Source: Oxalobacteraceae bacterium | GTDB taxonomy: Bacteria > Pseudomonadota > Gammaproteobacteria > Burkholderiales > Burkholderiaceae_D | Direction: 5' to 3' | Assembly (NCBI GenBank): GCA_027484285.1 | Contig: JAIXTG010000299.1 | Coordinates: 1 to 36,873 of the forward strand | DNA: 36,873 nucleotides | In this document: positions 7,325 to 16,447 of the stretch, one piece after another | How positions within the stretch are numbered: position 1 is the stretch's first letter | Layout: each line of letters opens with the position of its first letter | The notes under the pieces: model-generated | Told to the model about the DNA's origin: nothing | Seen by the model: only the letters and a program-made list of their open reading frames with translations | The model's database searches: none | Made by a program: the position numbers and the translations under genes

Positions 7325-10100
7325 CTGCAACCTCCTCGTCAGCTTCAGTTTGTTCCCTTTGGGCTTTGAGAAGCTCCATGAGTCGTACTGATGCCTGGTA
7401 CTTTCTTGGTTTACAAGCGATTTGAGTGCCTGGGAAAAGCAGCCCTAACGATGCAACTGGCTTATCCTCTGGCAGCGCGATCTGTTCATCAGCTGCAGCT
7501 TTTAGTTGCAGAAAATGCACAAGCAACAGCGGGCGAGACCTTGCTGCGGAGTGCAGCCATGTTTTAGATGCGACCGGTTTATCACCGTTTTCGTCAGCCT
7601 CAACTTCAGCTTGATATTTCGCGTTGAGATCTTCAATTCGTGAATTGTATTCTTCAGGGTCTTCGCCCAAACGCAGTTCATCGGTTCCATATGAAACTGC
7701 ATTTTTTCTGTTCACCTTGATAATGGAGGCTGTGCCGGGAATGAGAAATGCACCGGAACGTGTCCTGCAAGAAAAGCTCGGCTCAGTCTCGAATGGAAAT
7801 TTCAAGACTCCCTGTTTCACAATGTATGGAACGCCAACGTCCCACTCTTTAAGCTCACTGTTCAATCTGTCTTCAATATACGCAGTTAGTAAGCCTGATT
7901 CGCCAGATGAAATCATGTTGAATTCAGCTTGAGGGAAGTCCATTTTTTTTATGTAGTCGAGGACTGGCGCGACCGGGATCTTTTTCCAGACCAATGCGTG
8001 GTTCTGGGTGTCGTTGTAGTAGTTGTTTGGAAAATTTTCTTTTAGAAATTCAAGAAATATTAGCGACGCATGAACATTGTGAGAATTTTTTGTGTCGTCG
8101 TTGTGTAACGAGTGCGCCTGAATATGACGTGTTGAAAAATCTTCTGCCAGATAAACCGGCGTTGCAGTGCGCATTTTGTTCGCGGCGGTGATTGCAATAC
8201 CAGTTGGACTTTGCCTCACCTTCAAACCAAAATCATAGGGTGCCTTGCCCAGCTGAACCATCCTCTGGAAATCAGTACGTAATTCTTCAACAGATTCACT
8301 TACGAACTCGAAGTCATCAATCAGTCCTTCAGCTGCATGTATACGACATAGATTTTCGTAACCCGGCCTGTAGCCGAACCAGCGGCCCATCTGCAGCAAG
8401 GTGTCCGCAGCACCCACATTACGCAGTGCGTAAGAAATGGCCAAGCCTTCAAGAGTAAGGCCACGAGCCAGCGCCAGTCCACCGATTCCAATCACATGCA
8501 AGCCGTCTTCTGGAGCCTTCTCGTAGTCAATACCATTGCCGTTCATGTTCACTAGGACAGCCTGAATAGAAGTGATTGAGTCGTGCAGGCTCCTGCGCAC
8601 TTCGTCCCACGATTGCTCCAACCCTTCAGTGCCTTCAAATTCAGTAGTCCACACGTCGTAAAGCTGTCGCATGGCAGGAGATTTCTTCCAGTCCGCCATA
8701 GACCAAGAACGAATAGCGTCTGAATACTCCTTCAGCATCTGGTCGATTTTTTCCTTGATTTGTTCTTGAACAAAATTGAATCGACTCGCATTGATCAGCA
8801 TTGCTGAATTCAGCGAGCCATAGCCTTGTTCAATGCGGATAGCTCTGAAAATAATATATTCCCTTACGGCCACACGCAGACTTTCGGGAAGCTGTGTCAG
8901 CTTGTGAGTGGATTTGTGATTTATCGGCAGAAGTTCGACGTAGTCTTTGGGGATTTCCCGGATGCATTACTCGCGCAGTTTGGCTCCGTCGCTGAACAAT
9001 TTCTGAGAGCCAATGTAATTGACTGGAGGATCCAGTGATTTGATGAAGTCTGCAGGAAACAAATCCTCCATCAAGATTTCATCTATTGAGTCTGGATCGA
9101 TGAATATATTCGCAAACGGGGTCGCTGTGTATCCGATATAAGTGAACTGTTTACAGGTTTTCAGTATCGAACGGATTCGCTCGTTGATCTTGGTGGTTTT
9201 ATCGGGGTCTTTGCTCGTGTTGATACTGGCGTTGTCTGCCTCGTCATCGATCAGCAGCAGCGGTAGATCAAGCTGCTGCCCGTTGTTCAAACCCGACAAC
9301 CAATCCCTGATTTTTTCGAGGACTAAAGGGGATTTTTTGGTGACAAACAAGATTGGTTCTGCAAAGGCACCCTGGTGCGCACCAATCGATCTTGCTGTGG
9401 CTGTGCTGAAGTCCGAAATCTGCGTAGTTCCACAGAAAGGGAATCGTGGAGAGTAAGTTGCACCCGTGCCCTTCAAAATATTGGCCACTTCATATAGTTT
9501 TGCCTGTGTGGCATCACTGACGGATGATTTTCCGACAAAAGTTTTGTCCAAACGTACCTGAGTCTGATACCGTAACGAATTGGTCATGCCGGACAGGACG
9601 ACTATGAGCTTGTAGCCTGCATCGGCAGCCTTTGAAATTAGCGCAGAGTAGTTGGTGGTTTTTCCCATTTGCACATGGCCCATTACCAACCCTCGTCTTC
9701 TATTCCAAGAGTCTTTATCTTTAGGGTTTCCGACAAGACCCATGATCTCGTCAGTCACTTTATCCACAGATCTGATCACATCCGCAGGAAGTACAGATGA
9801 TTGCGTCCAGTAAGCTTTGAGTCTGTCCCAGTAGTGGAAATCGATGGCGCGCTTTTCCTTGCCGTACCAATCCTTGAAGGCTGTCTTCAGGGTATGGCCA
9901 TCTTTTTGGGTGGTGCTATAGATGGTTTCGAGATGTTTTATTAATCTTTGTACGTCATTCTCGGTCAGCTCGAAACGATCAGCATTGGCTCTTACGGTCT
10001 CTTCCAAGAAGCCTTGAGGCACGATCGTTTGTCCTTCAAGTTTTCTCTCCAATCGCTTGCGTAGGTAAGCGAGGTTAGCGACGAAATCATCTTCGGTCAT
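7317..10100 (-). pseudogene. Z1-domain superfamily 2 helicase/ATPase interrupted by one in-frame TAA
   Basis: From ATG 10100 the frame runs 377 codons to a TAA at 8967-8969 and then continues in the same frame, with no indel, to the true stop at 7317. Read through, it would be about 927 residues, a normal Z1 length. Part one has Walker A GHVQMGKT (about residues 141-148), LLLIDDEADNAS as Walker B and GYTATPFANIF as motif III. Part two has GGLALARGLTLEGL and QMGRWFGYRPGY, the Z1 hallmark arginine-finger motif. The stop lies between AKLRE and CIREIPKDYVELLP, where GAA (Glu) would fit the context. The only start for part two in the same frame is a GTG at 8873 with no evident ribosome-binding site, so two separate subunits seem unlikely. 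The start overlaps the MORC stop as ATGA. Alternatives are a pseudogene, stop readthrough or a sequencing error. Confidence 0.85.
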
Positions 10101-11578
10101 TTTAATTTCCACTTAGTTTTCAGTGTGTTGCGTATGTAGCTTTCAGTGTATTTCCACTGACTGCTGAACGGTTCGGTATTTTTTGTGAATTCAATAACTT
10201 CCCGCAGCGTCGGATGATCTTCGCTTTGTGCGACACACGCCAAAAAATAAGCATCTATTAGTGCATTGAAAGCTTCCGGGTCTGAAATCGACTGAACTTG
10301 CTCAATCTTGTTTTTGCCTTGATCATCGGCGATCATTTCACTTGGAAGGCACGATTCAATCAGGCTCAGCGCTTCTCTTGCGATTTCTTGATTCTTGGCC
10401 TCGCTTAACATCTGCCAAACTAGAGGGTGATCTTTATTAATTTGATAGCGAATCCGACCGTTATAAGCGTTCCTTCGCCATACGGGTTCATTTTTCCCAA
10501 CGGTAAGGTCAACACCTCTCCGTCGATTGGCCCTTACGGATCTTTTTGAAAAGCCCTTGATGAAGTCTCTAAGTCGTGTTCTTAAGATAGGCGGCAACTG
10601 GGCATCGGATTTATCAAGTGTAATTTTCCAGTCTTTATCTTGGGTGTTCGGCAAATCTACCCTCACCCTTGTTAGCTGTGATAATTCTCCATGCGGCACC
10701 AGTCTGAACCAAGTTCCGTGAATGATCAGGCGCTTATTTCTGTATACATAAAATCCCTGATTTCTCACAAGACCTTCGTCACCGCCCAGCAGTTCCTTTT
10801 CTTCTATGGTCAGCTTGGAGAAATGTGGAATCGTGAATGGTTTTACCGAGATTATCTCCGTACCTTTTAACCTGATGATTTCATCGTCAATAGTTTGGGT
10901 TGCTGGATGCTGGCTTAGGAAGGGATCGATCGGCTTGATATCGATTCCCTGCATCTGTATACAGAAGTTTTTTTTAGCTTCTCCGGACAAATACCTATGG
11001 AAAATCAGCGCGAGTTGTTTGTGCGCATGAGAAATCTTGTCGTTGAGTTGCTCATCAATATTTCCGGAAATGTCTTTGTCGAGCAATCGATCACAATGGG
11101 TCCAGATGACCTCGGTGCCCGAAATAGAGTTGGGACGTTTACTGAGGTTCTTTTTTGCCTGTTCACCGACAGTTAGCTCCATCTGCCAATCTTCTAAATT
11201 GTCAATATCCCATCTTGCTGCGGTGTGTCCGGTCTCATTCCAGCTTACAACCGTCAATACTCTTGCCTGCGATAGGGAGGCTGATTTCAACCCCCAGCCG
11301 AATCGTCCCAAGTCAGCTGCATCACGTGGATCTTCGGGGTTCGCACTCGCTGGGCGCATGGCCTTGACTAGCTCATCACGATTCATTCCAGTCCCATCGT
11401 CCCTGATGCGAACGACGACGTCATTTTCTTCCGGTTCGAACGAAATTGTGATTTTCTGTGCTTTTGCACGGATGCTGTTGTCTATCAAGTCTGCAAGTGC
11501 TGCAGCCAAATCGTAGTTGCCGAAGCTTCTCGCTGTTGCCATCAGCGAAGATGCAACTGGAGGGTTTGATATACGCAT
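10097..11578 (-). CDS. MORC/MutL-type GHKL ATPase
   Basis: The product is 493 residues. The ATG at 11578 (MRISNPPVAS) is preferred over a TTG three codons upstream. The GHKL (Bergerat) ATP-binding motifs are clear: AALADLIDNSIRAKA (motif I, about residues 27-41), IRDDGTGMN (motif II, about 58-66) and DLGRFGWGLKSASLS (lid motif, about 89-103). An S5-like region follows, then a helical C-terminus of unknown role. Prokaryotic MORC/MutL-like ATPases of this type are found in restriction-like operons with Z1 helicase, DUF4420 and AIPR. They are thought to clamp or loop DNA in an ATP-dependent way (family knowledge; not testable here). It is the first gene of the operon and ends in a 4-base ATGA overlap with the Z1 start. 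Confidence 0.88.
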   Translation of the reverse strand: MRISNPPVASSLMATARSFGNYDLAAALADLIDNSIRAKAQKITISFEPEENDVVVRIRDDGTGMNRDELVKAMRPASANPEDPRDAADLGRFGWGLKSASLSQARVLTVVSWNETGHTAARWDIDNLEDWQMELTVGEQAKKNLSKRPNSISGTEVIWTHCDRLLDKDISGNIDEQLNDKISHAHKQLALIFHRYLSGEAKKNFCIQMQGIDIKPIDPFLSQHPATQTIDDEIIRLKGTEIISVKPFTIPHFSKLTIEEKELLGGDEGLVRNQGFYVYRNKRLIIHGTWFRLVPHGELSQLTRVRVDLPNTQDKDWKITLDKSDAQLPPILRTRLRDFIKGFSKRSVRANRRRGVDLTVGKNEPVWRRNAYNGRIRYQINKDHPLVWQMLSEAKNQEIAREALSLIESCLPSEMIADDQGKNKIEQVQSISDPEAFNALIDAYFLACVAQSEDHPTLREVIEFTKNTEPFSSQWKYTESYIRNTLKTKWKLK

Positions 11579-11701
11579 TTTTTGCAAGCAGATTGTAGAA
11601 TTTCTAAAATACAGAGCTAGATCCGCTTTTTTGTTGTGTATGGCTGATCAATTTTACTAGCGGAAAATGTTAGATTAGCCTATGAGGAATTACTTAAATT
11701 T

Positions 11702-11729
11702 TTTATAATATTCACACCTTACTTTTCAA
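11702..11729 (-). promoter_or_regulatory. Candidate sigma-70 promoter for the MORC-Z1-DUF4420-AIPR operon
   Basis: On the minus strand TTGAAA (11724-11729) and TATAAA (11702-11707) are 16 bases apart, about 120 bases upstream of the ATPase start. The surrounding stretch (11579-11890) is very AT-rich and separates the operon from a divergent WYL regulator relic, a usual place for a regulated promoter. This is a consensus match only. Confidence 0.35.
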
Positions 11730-11890
11730 GACTCAGCATTTGTTATCAACCGCCCTTCAAATGCGGCATTATCAAATTGGTCATTAAGTTTTCGAACGCT
11801 TCCCCTATCATTCAACATATTTTCCACTGTGATCTAATTAAAAAATAGATTCGTTCATTTCGATGATCTCGCATAAAAATACTTAATCCC

Positions 11891-12672
11891 GTGAATCACC
11901 TCGAACGCTTCTACAAAATCGATCAACTTCTCCAAGATCGAAAAATCGTCCGCCGAGACGATTTCCTTTCCTCGTTTGAAGTCTCACTTGCCACTTTCAA
12001 GCGCGATCTCGAGTACATGCGCGATCGCTTCAACGCACCGGTAATCTACGATGCGGACCTTTGGGGCTACTGCTAGAGAAGCTCTACCAACAGTAAAACC
12101 AAATTTTTACTCCCAGGACTTTGGTTTACCGAGCAATAAATCTTCGCTCTCATCATCATGCAGCAGCTGCTCGAGAACCTCGATCAAGGCAGCATCATCG
12201 GACCGCACATCCAACCTTTTTTTTCACGGCTTGATGCATTGATCGGCGAGCGAGAATCTACCGTCAAGGAAATCCGAAAACGTATCAAGCCGGTCGAGAT
12301 GGGCGGGCGCGTTCAAGGCCGTCATTTCTTTTCCGAGGTTGGGGCTGCCCTATTCAAGCACCATCGCATAGAAATACAGTATTACTCGCGAGCCCGAAAC
12401 GAAATCACGCTCCTCGAAATCTCGCCGCAACGTCTGATTCATTTCCGAGACAAGAGGTATCTGGATGCCCGGTGCCACCAGCGCGATGGTCTTCGCGGAT
12501 TTTCATTAGACGGTATCCGGGCCCTCACGTCAGTTAATAAAAAGGCTACCGAGGTCTCCATTAAACCGCTCGACCAGTTTTTTGCTACTAGCTACGGTAT
12601 TTTTGCAGGTGAGTGCAAACACACTGCCAAGCTTAAATTTACCCTGGAGCGTGCACGCTGGGTAGCTAATAG
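11891..12672 (+). pseudogene. WYL-domain transcriptional regulator with two in-frame stops
   Basis: MNHLERFYKIDQLLQDRKIV followed by SFEVSLATFKRDLEYMRDRF is the N-terminal HTH of a WYL-type regulator. The frame is kept across a TAG at 12074-12076 and a TAA at 12137-12139 and continues with LLPGLWFTEQ, IIMQQLLENLDQG, IGPHIQPFFSRLDAL, HHRIEIQYYSRARNEIT and LEISPQRLIHFRDKRYLDAR (the WYL ligand-binding core), then LKFTLERARWVANRR near the expected C-terminus. The junction with the next remnant lies at about 12660-12680. WYL regulators commonly control defence operons, and this one diverges from the MORC operon 312 bases away. With two stops it should make only a 61-residue HTH fragment, which might still bind DNA. 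Confidence 0.82.
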
Positions 12673-13197
12673 GAGGATTAGAGTGTCCGAGCGCGTAGCC
12701 AGCAGCTTGGCCAGACGAGCGCGACGCGCCAGTCCAGCTTCGCTCGCCCGCGTAGCCACGTTGCGGCCCTCGTCGATGACGATGATGTCCCACTAGGCGT
12801 TCTCGAGATAGTTTCGGTACCCGAGATAGAGCATGGTGGCGTTGCAGGTCGGGCTGGTATGCGGTACCAGCTCGGTCTTGGCCGGATCCAAGGCTTCGAT
12901 CTGGTTCGCGAGCTTGGTAAGGAAGAGCGCGGACTGTCCTCGCACTAGCTCGGAGACGCCGTCGCACGTCAGACGTCGGCCACCATCTGCACTTGGATCT
13001 ACGCGTCGTATCAGCCACTACTCGTCCCGGATAACGCCCCGAGCGCCGGGAGTTAGCAGAAAATTTGCGTCTTGGTGAGAGAGAGCCCCTGCCTTGTGTT
13101 CGTTGGTGCGGAGCTGTGCGTTCAATGATTCTGGGATGAAAGCGGCATTTATGCCATGGTCGCCTACAACATGGCGTTGTGCAGCCAAGGAATTCAT
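12672..13197 (-). pseudogene. SNF2-like defence helicase remnant, two in-frame TAG codons and internal deletion
   Basis: An ATG at 13197 follows a good ribosome-binding site (AAAGGAG). The frame reads through TAG at 13018-13020 and at 12793-12795 without any frame change. Between them lie WLIRRVDPSADGG, LTCDGVSELVRGQSALFL and ALDPAKTELVPHTSP, the N-terminal domain pattern of SNF2-like helicases found in defence islands (DrmD-like). After the second TAG come WDIIVIDEGRNVA (Walker B), LARRARLAKLLATRSDTLIL and a degraded motif III. The Walker A region is missing, so several hundred codons are deleted. Both TAG codons sit where Glu (GAG) is expected (DE-stop-WL and NA-stop-WD). Family placement is probable, not certain. 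Confidence 0.65.
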
Positions 13198-13638
13198 TAC
13201 GGCGCTCCTTTGTCTCGGGACGCGCTTTCTTCTTTTTTGAAAGGATGGGTGTCACATGCCTGTAGTGCCAGCCGGACATTCTAACTCGCGCCGCGCGGGC
13301 CATCCGTGTTCTCGGAACGTTCTGGTTTTGGCAAGTCAGCCATTCCCCTAACGCTCTTCGGAAACAAAAACCTCAACCAACTTTCACGAAGGCAATATTA
13401 CTAGTTACAAGTCCCAAGATAAATTAAAACCCCTAATTAATGATTTAATATGGGCCAAAATGTTCAGATGTTTCTCTATCCAGTAGGAAATTCATGGAAG
13501 AAGAGGGAAAACTGCCTAAGAATGCACGAGAGGTTATCAATTAAAAATTAATTGATATACGAGAACAAATGATGAGATGTGGCGCGTTTAGAGGCAGGTG
13601 CGGGGCGATCCCTCGCACCTAGTGCGAGCGTGGCCTAG
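13198..13638. other. AT-rich intergenic stretch without a gene
   Basis: This stretch holds the likely 5' region of the helicase remnant and then, from about 13380 to 13570, very AT-rich sequence with short A/T runs. I see no open frame with coding character, no RNA gene and no repeat pair. It may be junction DNA left by rearrangements among the surrounding gene remnants. Confidence 0.4.
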
Positions 13639-14520
13639 TTAGGCAGCCATCCGCCGCAAGAAGGCGGGAATGTCGTAGACCTCGTCTTGGCGAAAGGGCA
13701 GTGGCACGGCCTTTTTTGAGGACTCAGCCTCGAGGTATCGAATCGCTTGCGCGTGAATCTCTGCTGGGATTTTCGACAACACCGCTGTGATGGGACGAAG
13801 GCATCGCCGCGGAATTTTCAATGACAGCAAGCGATTGAGACTCCAATCGACAAGGACCGCCAGAGCAAGCACATCCCCACCTGTAATACTGCCCAACTCA
13901 TCAAGCACTTGGCTGAGGAATGAGCCGGCACGCTCGAGGCTTGCTGTTTCAAGTAGCTCGTCTATCGCTGCTGCCACACCGTTCTGCGCCTTGACCTCAT
14001 TAACAAGCTTGAGCAGCGGGTTATCTGTCTCATCTGGATTTGCGATAGCTTGCGCAAGGCTTACGTAAACCCTAACGCCTCCTCTCTCCATACGCCGAAC
14101 GCTTTTAGAATTGTGCTCTCGCCTCCAAGCTGAAGGCGTACCGATAGGATCGAAGCTGTCTGAGTCATTGATAGGGACACGCTTCGCAGTTCTCGCGGCA
14201 TATCGAACGATAGAACATCCATGCACGCCGAAACCGACCCTGCGCCTCCCCAGCCAGCGGCCAGCATGTTTCCAACCTGCTGTAACGCCGGTAGGCCGCT
14301 GGCCTTCTCCAGCGCTGCTCTCTCATGTACCAGGAAAAAGCGTGTCTGCTCTGTCAGCAGCTGGTATTGAAGCGCGATCTGTTTCCGAAGGTGCTCATCT
14401 GTGATGTCCAGCAGCCTCTGCGCTGCACCGATACGAGCGACAGTGCTGTCGGAGTCCCAATGAATGCTAGCGGCTTCAATTAGCTGTGCATCATTAGAAC
14501 CGGTCTCTTCAAGGCTATGC
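13639..14520 (-). pseudogene. vWA/VIT-type protein, C-terminal part, frameshifted and 5' truncated
   Basis: From about 14520 the minus strand reads EETGSNDAQLIEAASIHWD, VARIGAAQRLLD, LRKQIALQYQLLTEQTRFFL, VHERAALEKASGLPALQQ and VGNMLAAGWGGAGSV, a conserved block of bacterial vWA proteins (the region after the vWA fold). That frame ends at 14061. The adjacent frame continues with VRVYVSLAQAIANPDE, NPLLKLVNEVKAQNGVA, DELGSITGGDVLALAVLVD and a C-terminus at 13639, so a frameshift lies between about 14080 and 14250. The vWA metal-binding domain itself is gone, because another gene's fragment replaces the sequence beyond about 14520. vWA proteins often accompany ATPase or helicase genes in conflict systems; this one is a remnant. 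Confidence 0.6.
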
Positions 14521-14617
14521 GAGTACCTATGAAAAGGACTTGTGGATTGCCGTTGAGCGCGGGATCGTCACGGGCAGCCGCATCGAAGAGAACGTCCTCG
14601 ACGACGAAGACGACTAG
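14513..14617 (+). pseudogene. C-terminal scrap of an unidentified gene
   Basis: In frame with a TAG at 14615-14617 the plus strand reads GYASTYEKDLWIAVERGIV then TGSRIEENVLDDEDD. The acidic tail and protein-like composition suggest the true C-terminus of a larger protein. The frame upstream is closed by a stop at about 14489 and lies inside the vWA remnant on the other strand, so the gene was cut by a rearrangement. I do not recognise the family. Confidence 0.4.
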
Positions 14618-14961
<344 letters not shown>

Positions 14962-15058
14962 GCGTCTCGTAGTTCGTTGATTCGATGGGTCTTTTCCGTT
15001 TGTCCAGCGAATCTGCGCGTCGCTCATAGCGCAGGCAGGATTCTAACGCACCCTCATC

Positions 15059-15098
15059 TTTTGTAGCAGTTTTGTAGCAGGGTTTTGTAGCAAACCGG
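15059..15098 (+). repeat. Triple TTTTGTAGCAG repeat, left element end
   Basis: Three copies lie in tandem at 15059-15069, 15070-15080 and 15083-15093 (the last ending in A). The block 15070-15098 matches 36684-36712 at the right end in 26 of 29 positions and in the same orientation. Short directly repeated sites just inside both ends are what arm-type recombinase binding sites look like. Function is inferred. Confidence 0.6.
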
Positions 15099-15120
15099 CG
15101 GGCGGCGGGGCTAGGCGAGG

Positions 15121-15149
15121 CGCAAGGTACCGTGGGTTCGAATCCCACC
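15121..15149 (+). repeat. Inverted fragment of tRNA-Ser variable and T arms
   Basis: These 29 bases, from CGCAAGGTACC to the end of the T stem, are identical to the tRNA-Ser genes but run on the plus strand, opposite to the copies at 14881 and 36758. Neither an acceptor 3' end nor an anticodon arm follows or precedes it. It may be a scar of an earlier integration or inversion at the same site. Confidence 0.75.
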
Positions 15150-15154
15150 GCGGC

Positions 15155-15173
15155 GGCGCGGTCAAGCCGCGCC
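15155..15173 (-). terminator. GC hairpin over the GIY-YIG stop codon
   Basis: GGCGCGG, a 5-base loop and CCGCGCC form a perfect 7-bp stem that includes the stop codon of the GIY-YIG gene (15162-15164). No T run follows, so it is at best a weak intrinsic terminator or a pausing/mRNA-protecting structure. Confidence 0.35.
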
Positions 15174-16028
15174 GTTGCCGGCGCGCTTGACCTCATCTAG
15201 GGTCTTGCCGTCGCGGGTTTTCCATTCGACCCAGCCGTTTGATGACCGGCCACAGAGAATTGAGGACGCCGCGCTTGGCGAAGGAAACAGCACGTCATCG
15301 TTGAACAGCAGCGTGCCGTTCTCGACCGCCACTTTCCCCTGCGCAATGAGGTCGTCGCGCCGCTTGTTAAAGCTGTGGTGAACAAAGCTGGAGACGACCT
15401 GACCGCGCCCGGTCGACCCCTTGAGCACGACGAATCCCTCGGGCGTGTACTCGCCCCTCCCGTGTGCGCCGCTTGTTGTGCAGAAAAACAATTCATCCGC
15501 CTCGGACAAATGGACCTGCTGGGCGACCGGCTCGAACAGTGGATACCCGAGCGTCGTCAGCAATGTCCGGCCGGTCTCGAAAGTCTCGTCGCAGTCCGCT
15601 TCCAGCGGCGCCGGGGTATGGGGACGCGACCCGACGTTGCCGTTTTCGAGGAGGTAGCGACCCGCCTGCTTCGCAGTTTTGATTGCCTGCCATTCCAGGA
15701 ACAGCGCATGGGCTTGGGTCAGGCTGTTGGTCAGCGAGACCATCGCCAGCGCGCGGTTCCAGAAGTCTTTGCCCTGATGGTGCTGACTTAGCCGCTTGCC
15801 CAGCTCCCCCGTCTGACCGATATAGAGTCGTGGCTCATCGTTCTCACCGGCTCCGGTCAGGTAATACACGCCTACCTGTCGCGCCTCAGGCATGTCGAGG
15901 AAGTCGCCGACAAGGCTGCGCGGAATATCAATCACGCGGACGATGCGGGTGGTGATTTCAGCGATGCGAATGCCTCGCGGGTCACCACTAGGCAGGAAAA
16001 TCTGGATGGTTTGCGGTCGTCCGCTCAT
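15162..16028 (-). CDS. GIY-YIG nuclease-family protein with C-terminal DUF4357
   Basis: The product is 288 residues from the ATG at 16028 (MSGRPQTIQIFLPSGDPRGI); a TTG 12 codons upstream is less likely. The GIY-YIG fold is seen as GVYYLTG (about 53-59), LYIGQTGELGKRLSQH (about 68-83) and the catalytic-type Glu in HALFLEWQAI (about 112). The C-terminus FPSPSAASSILCGRSSNGWV followed by EWKTRDGKTLDE is a DUF4357 domain, often fused to GIY-YIG or restriction proteins. Such stand-alone proteins are probable DNA endonucleases. It is the leftmost island gene and diverges from the helicase-nuclease gene over about 420 bases, so the two could be co-regulated parts of a defence unit. Confidence 0.85.
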   Translation of the reverse strand: MSGRPQTIQIFLPSGDPRGIRIAEITTRIVRVIDIPRSLVGDFLDMPEARQVGVYYLTGAGENDEPRLYIGQTGELGKRLSQHHQGKDFWNRALAMVSLTNSLTQAHALFLEWQAIKTAKQAGRYLLENGNVGSRPHTPAPLEADCDETFETGRTLLTTLGYPLFEPVAQQVHLSEADELFFCTTSGAHGRGEYTPEGFVVLKGSTGRGQVVSSFVHHSFNKRRDDLIAQGKVAVENGTLLFNDDVLFPSPSAASSILCGRSSNGWVEWKTRDGKTLDEVKRAGNGAA

Positions 16029-16376
16029 GTCTGTTGGAAAATTCAAAGGACGCCGGCGTCGCAAGCCATTTGTCGCTGTCCTTTCCTGAAGGGTCGTTCA
16101 ACGCTCATATGGTCGCCCGTTTTCTCAACATGCGGTTTCGGGGTGCGTATTTTATTGCTGAGTATCAGTTGCGCAACTTTCACAGACTTAAAGGGGTTGA
16201 ATGACCTCCCCCTGCTCCCCTTAGGGCCAGAGGGTTTGGTATCGGCAAAAGCAGATTCTTAGAGCGGGTTGATTAGCACGCGGTCTAACTGCGTAATTCC
16301 TCGCTGAGCAACATTATCTCAAAACCTTTACATCAAGAAATACATGGCAAGATGTGCTTGATTATCGCACGGCAAT

Positions 16377-16399
16377 TTGATTGTCTTTAATATAATCAA
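16377..16399 (+). promoter_or_regulatory. Candidate -10 box with overlapping inverted repeat upstream of the helicase gene
   Basis: A perfect TATAAT (16391-16396) sits 51 bases before the helicase ATG in the AT-rich GIY-YIG/helicase intergenic region (16029-16447). It is overlapped by TTGATT (16377-16382) and AATCAA (16394-16399), a 6-bp inverted repeat with an 11-base spacer that could be an operator. No good -35 box is found at 16-18 bases, which may mean activator dependence. Confidence 0.4.
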
Positions 16400-16447
16400 T
16401 TACTGTCGATTGATGCATCTCCCTGCTGACCGAACTCACTACCGACT

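Noticed and set aside
7317..8873. Independent gene starting at the GTG at 8873
   Set aside because: It lacks a ribosome-binding site, and its sequence is the direct in-frame continuation of the Z1 protein.
12530..13303. 257-codon minus-strand open frame
   Set aside because: It is a shadow frame: very Arg/Ser-rich and out of frame with the helicase remnant that shows real motifs.
15059..15093. CRISPR array
   Set aside because: The repeats are 11 bases and almost directly adjacent, without unique spacers.
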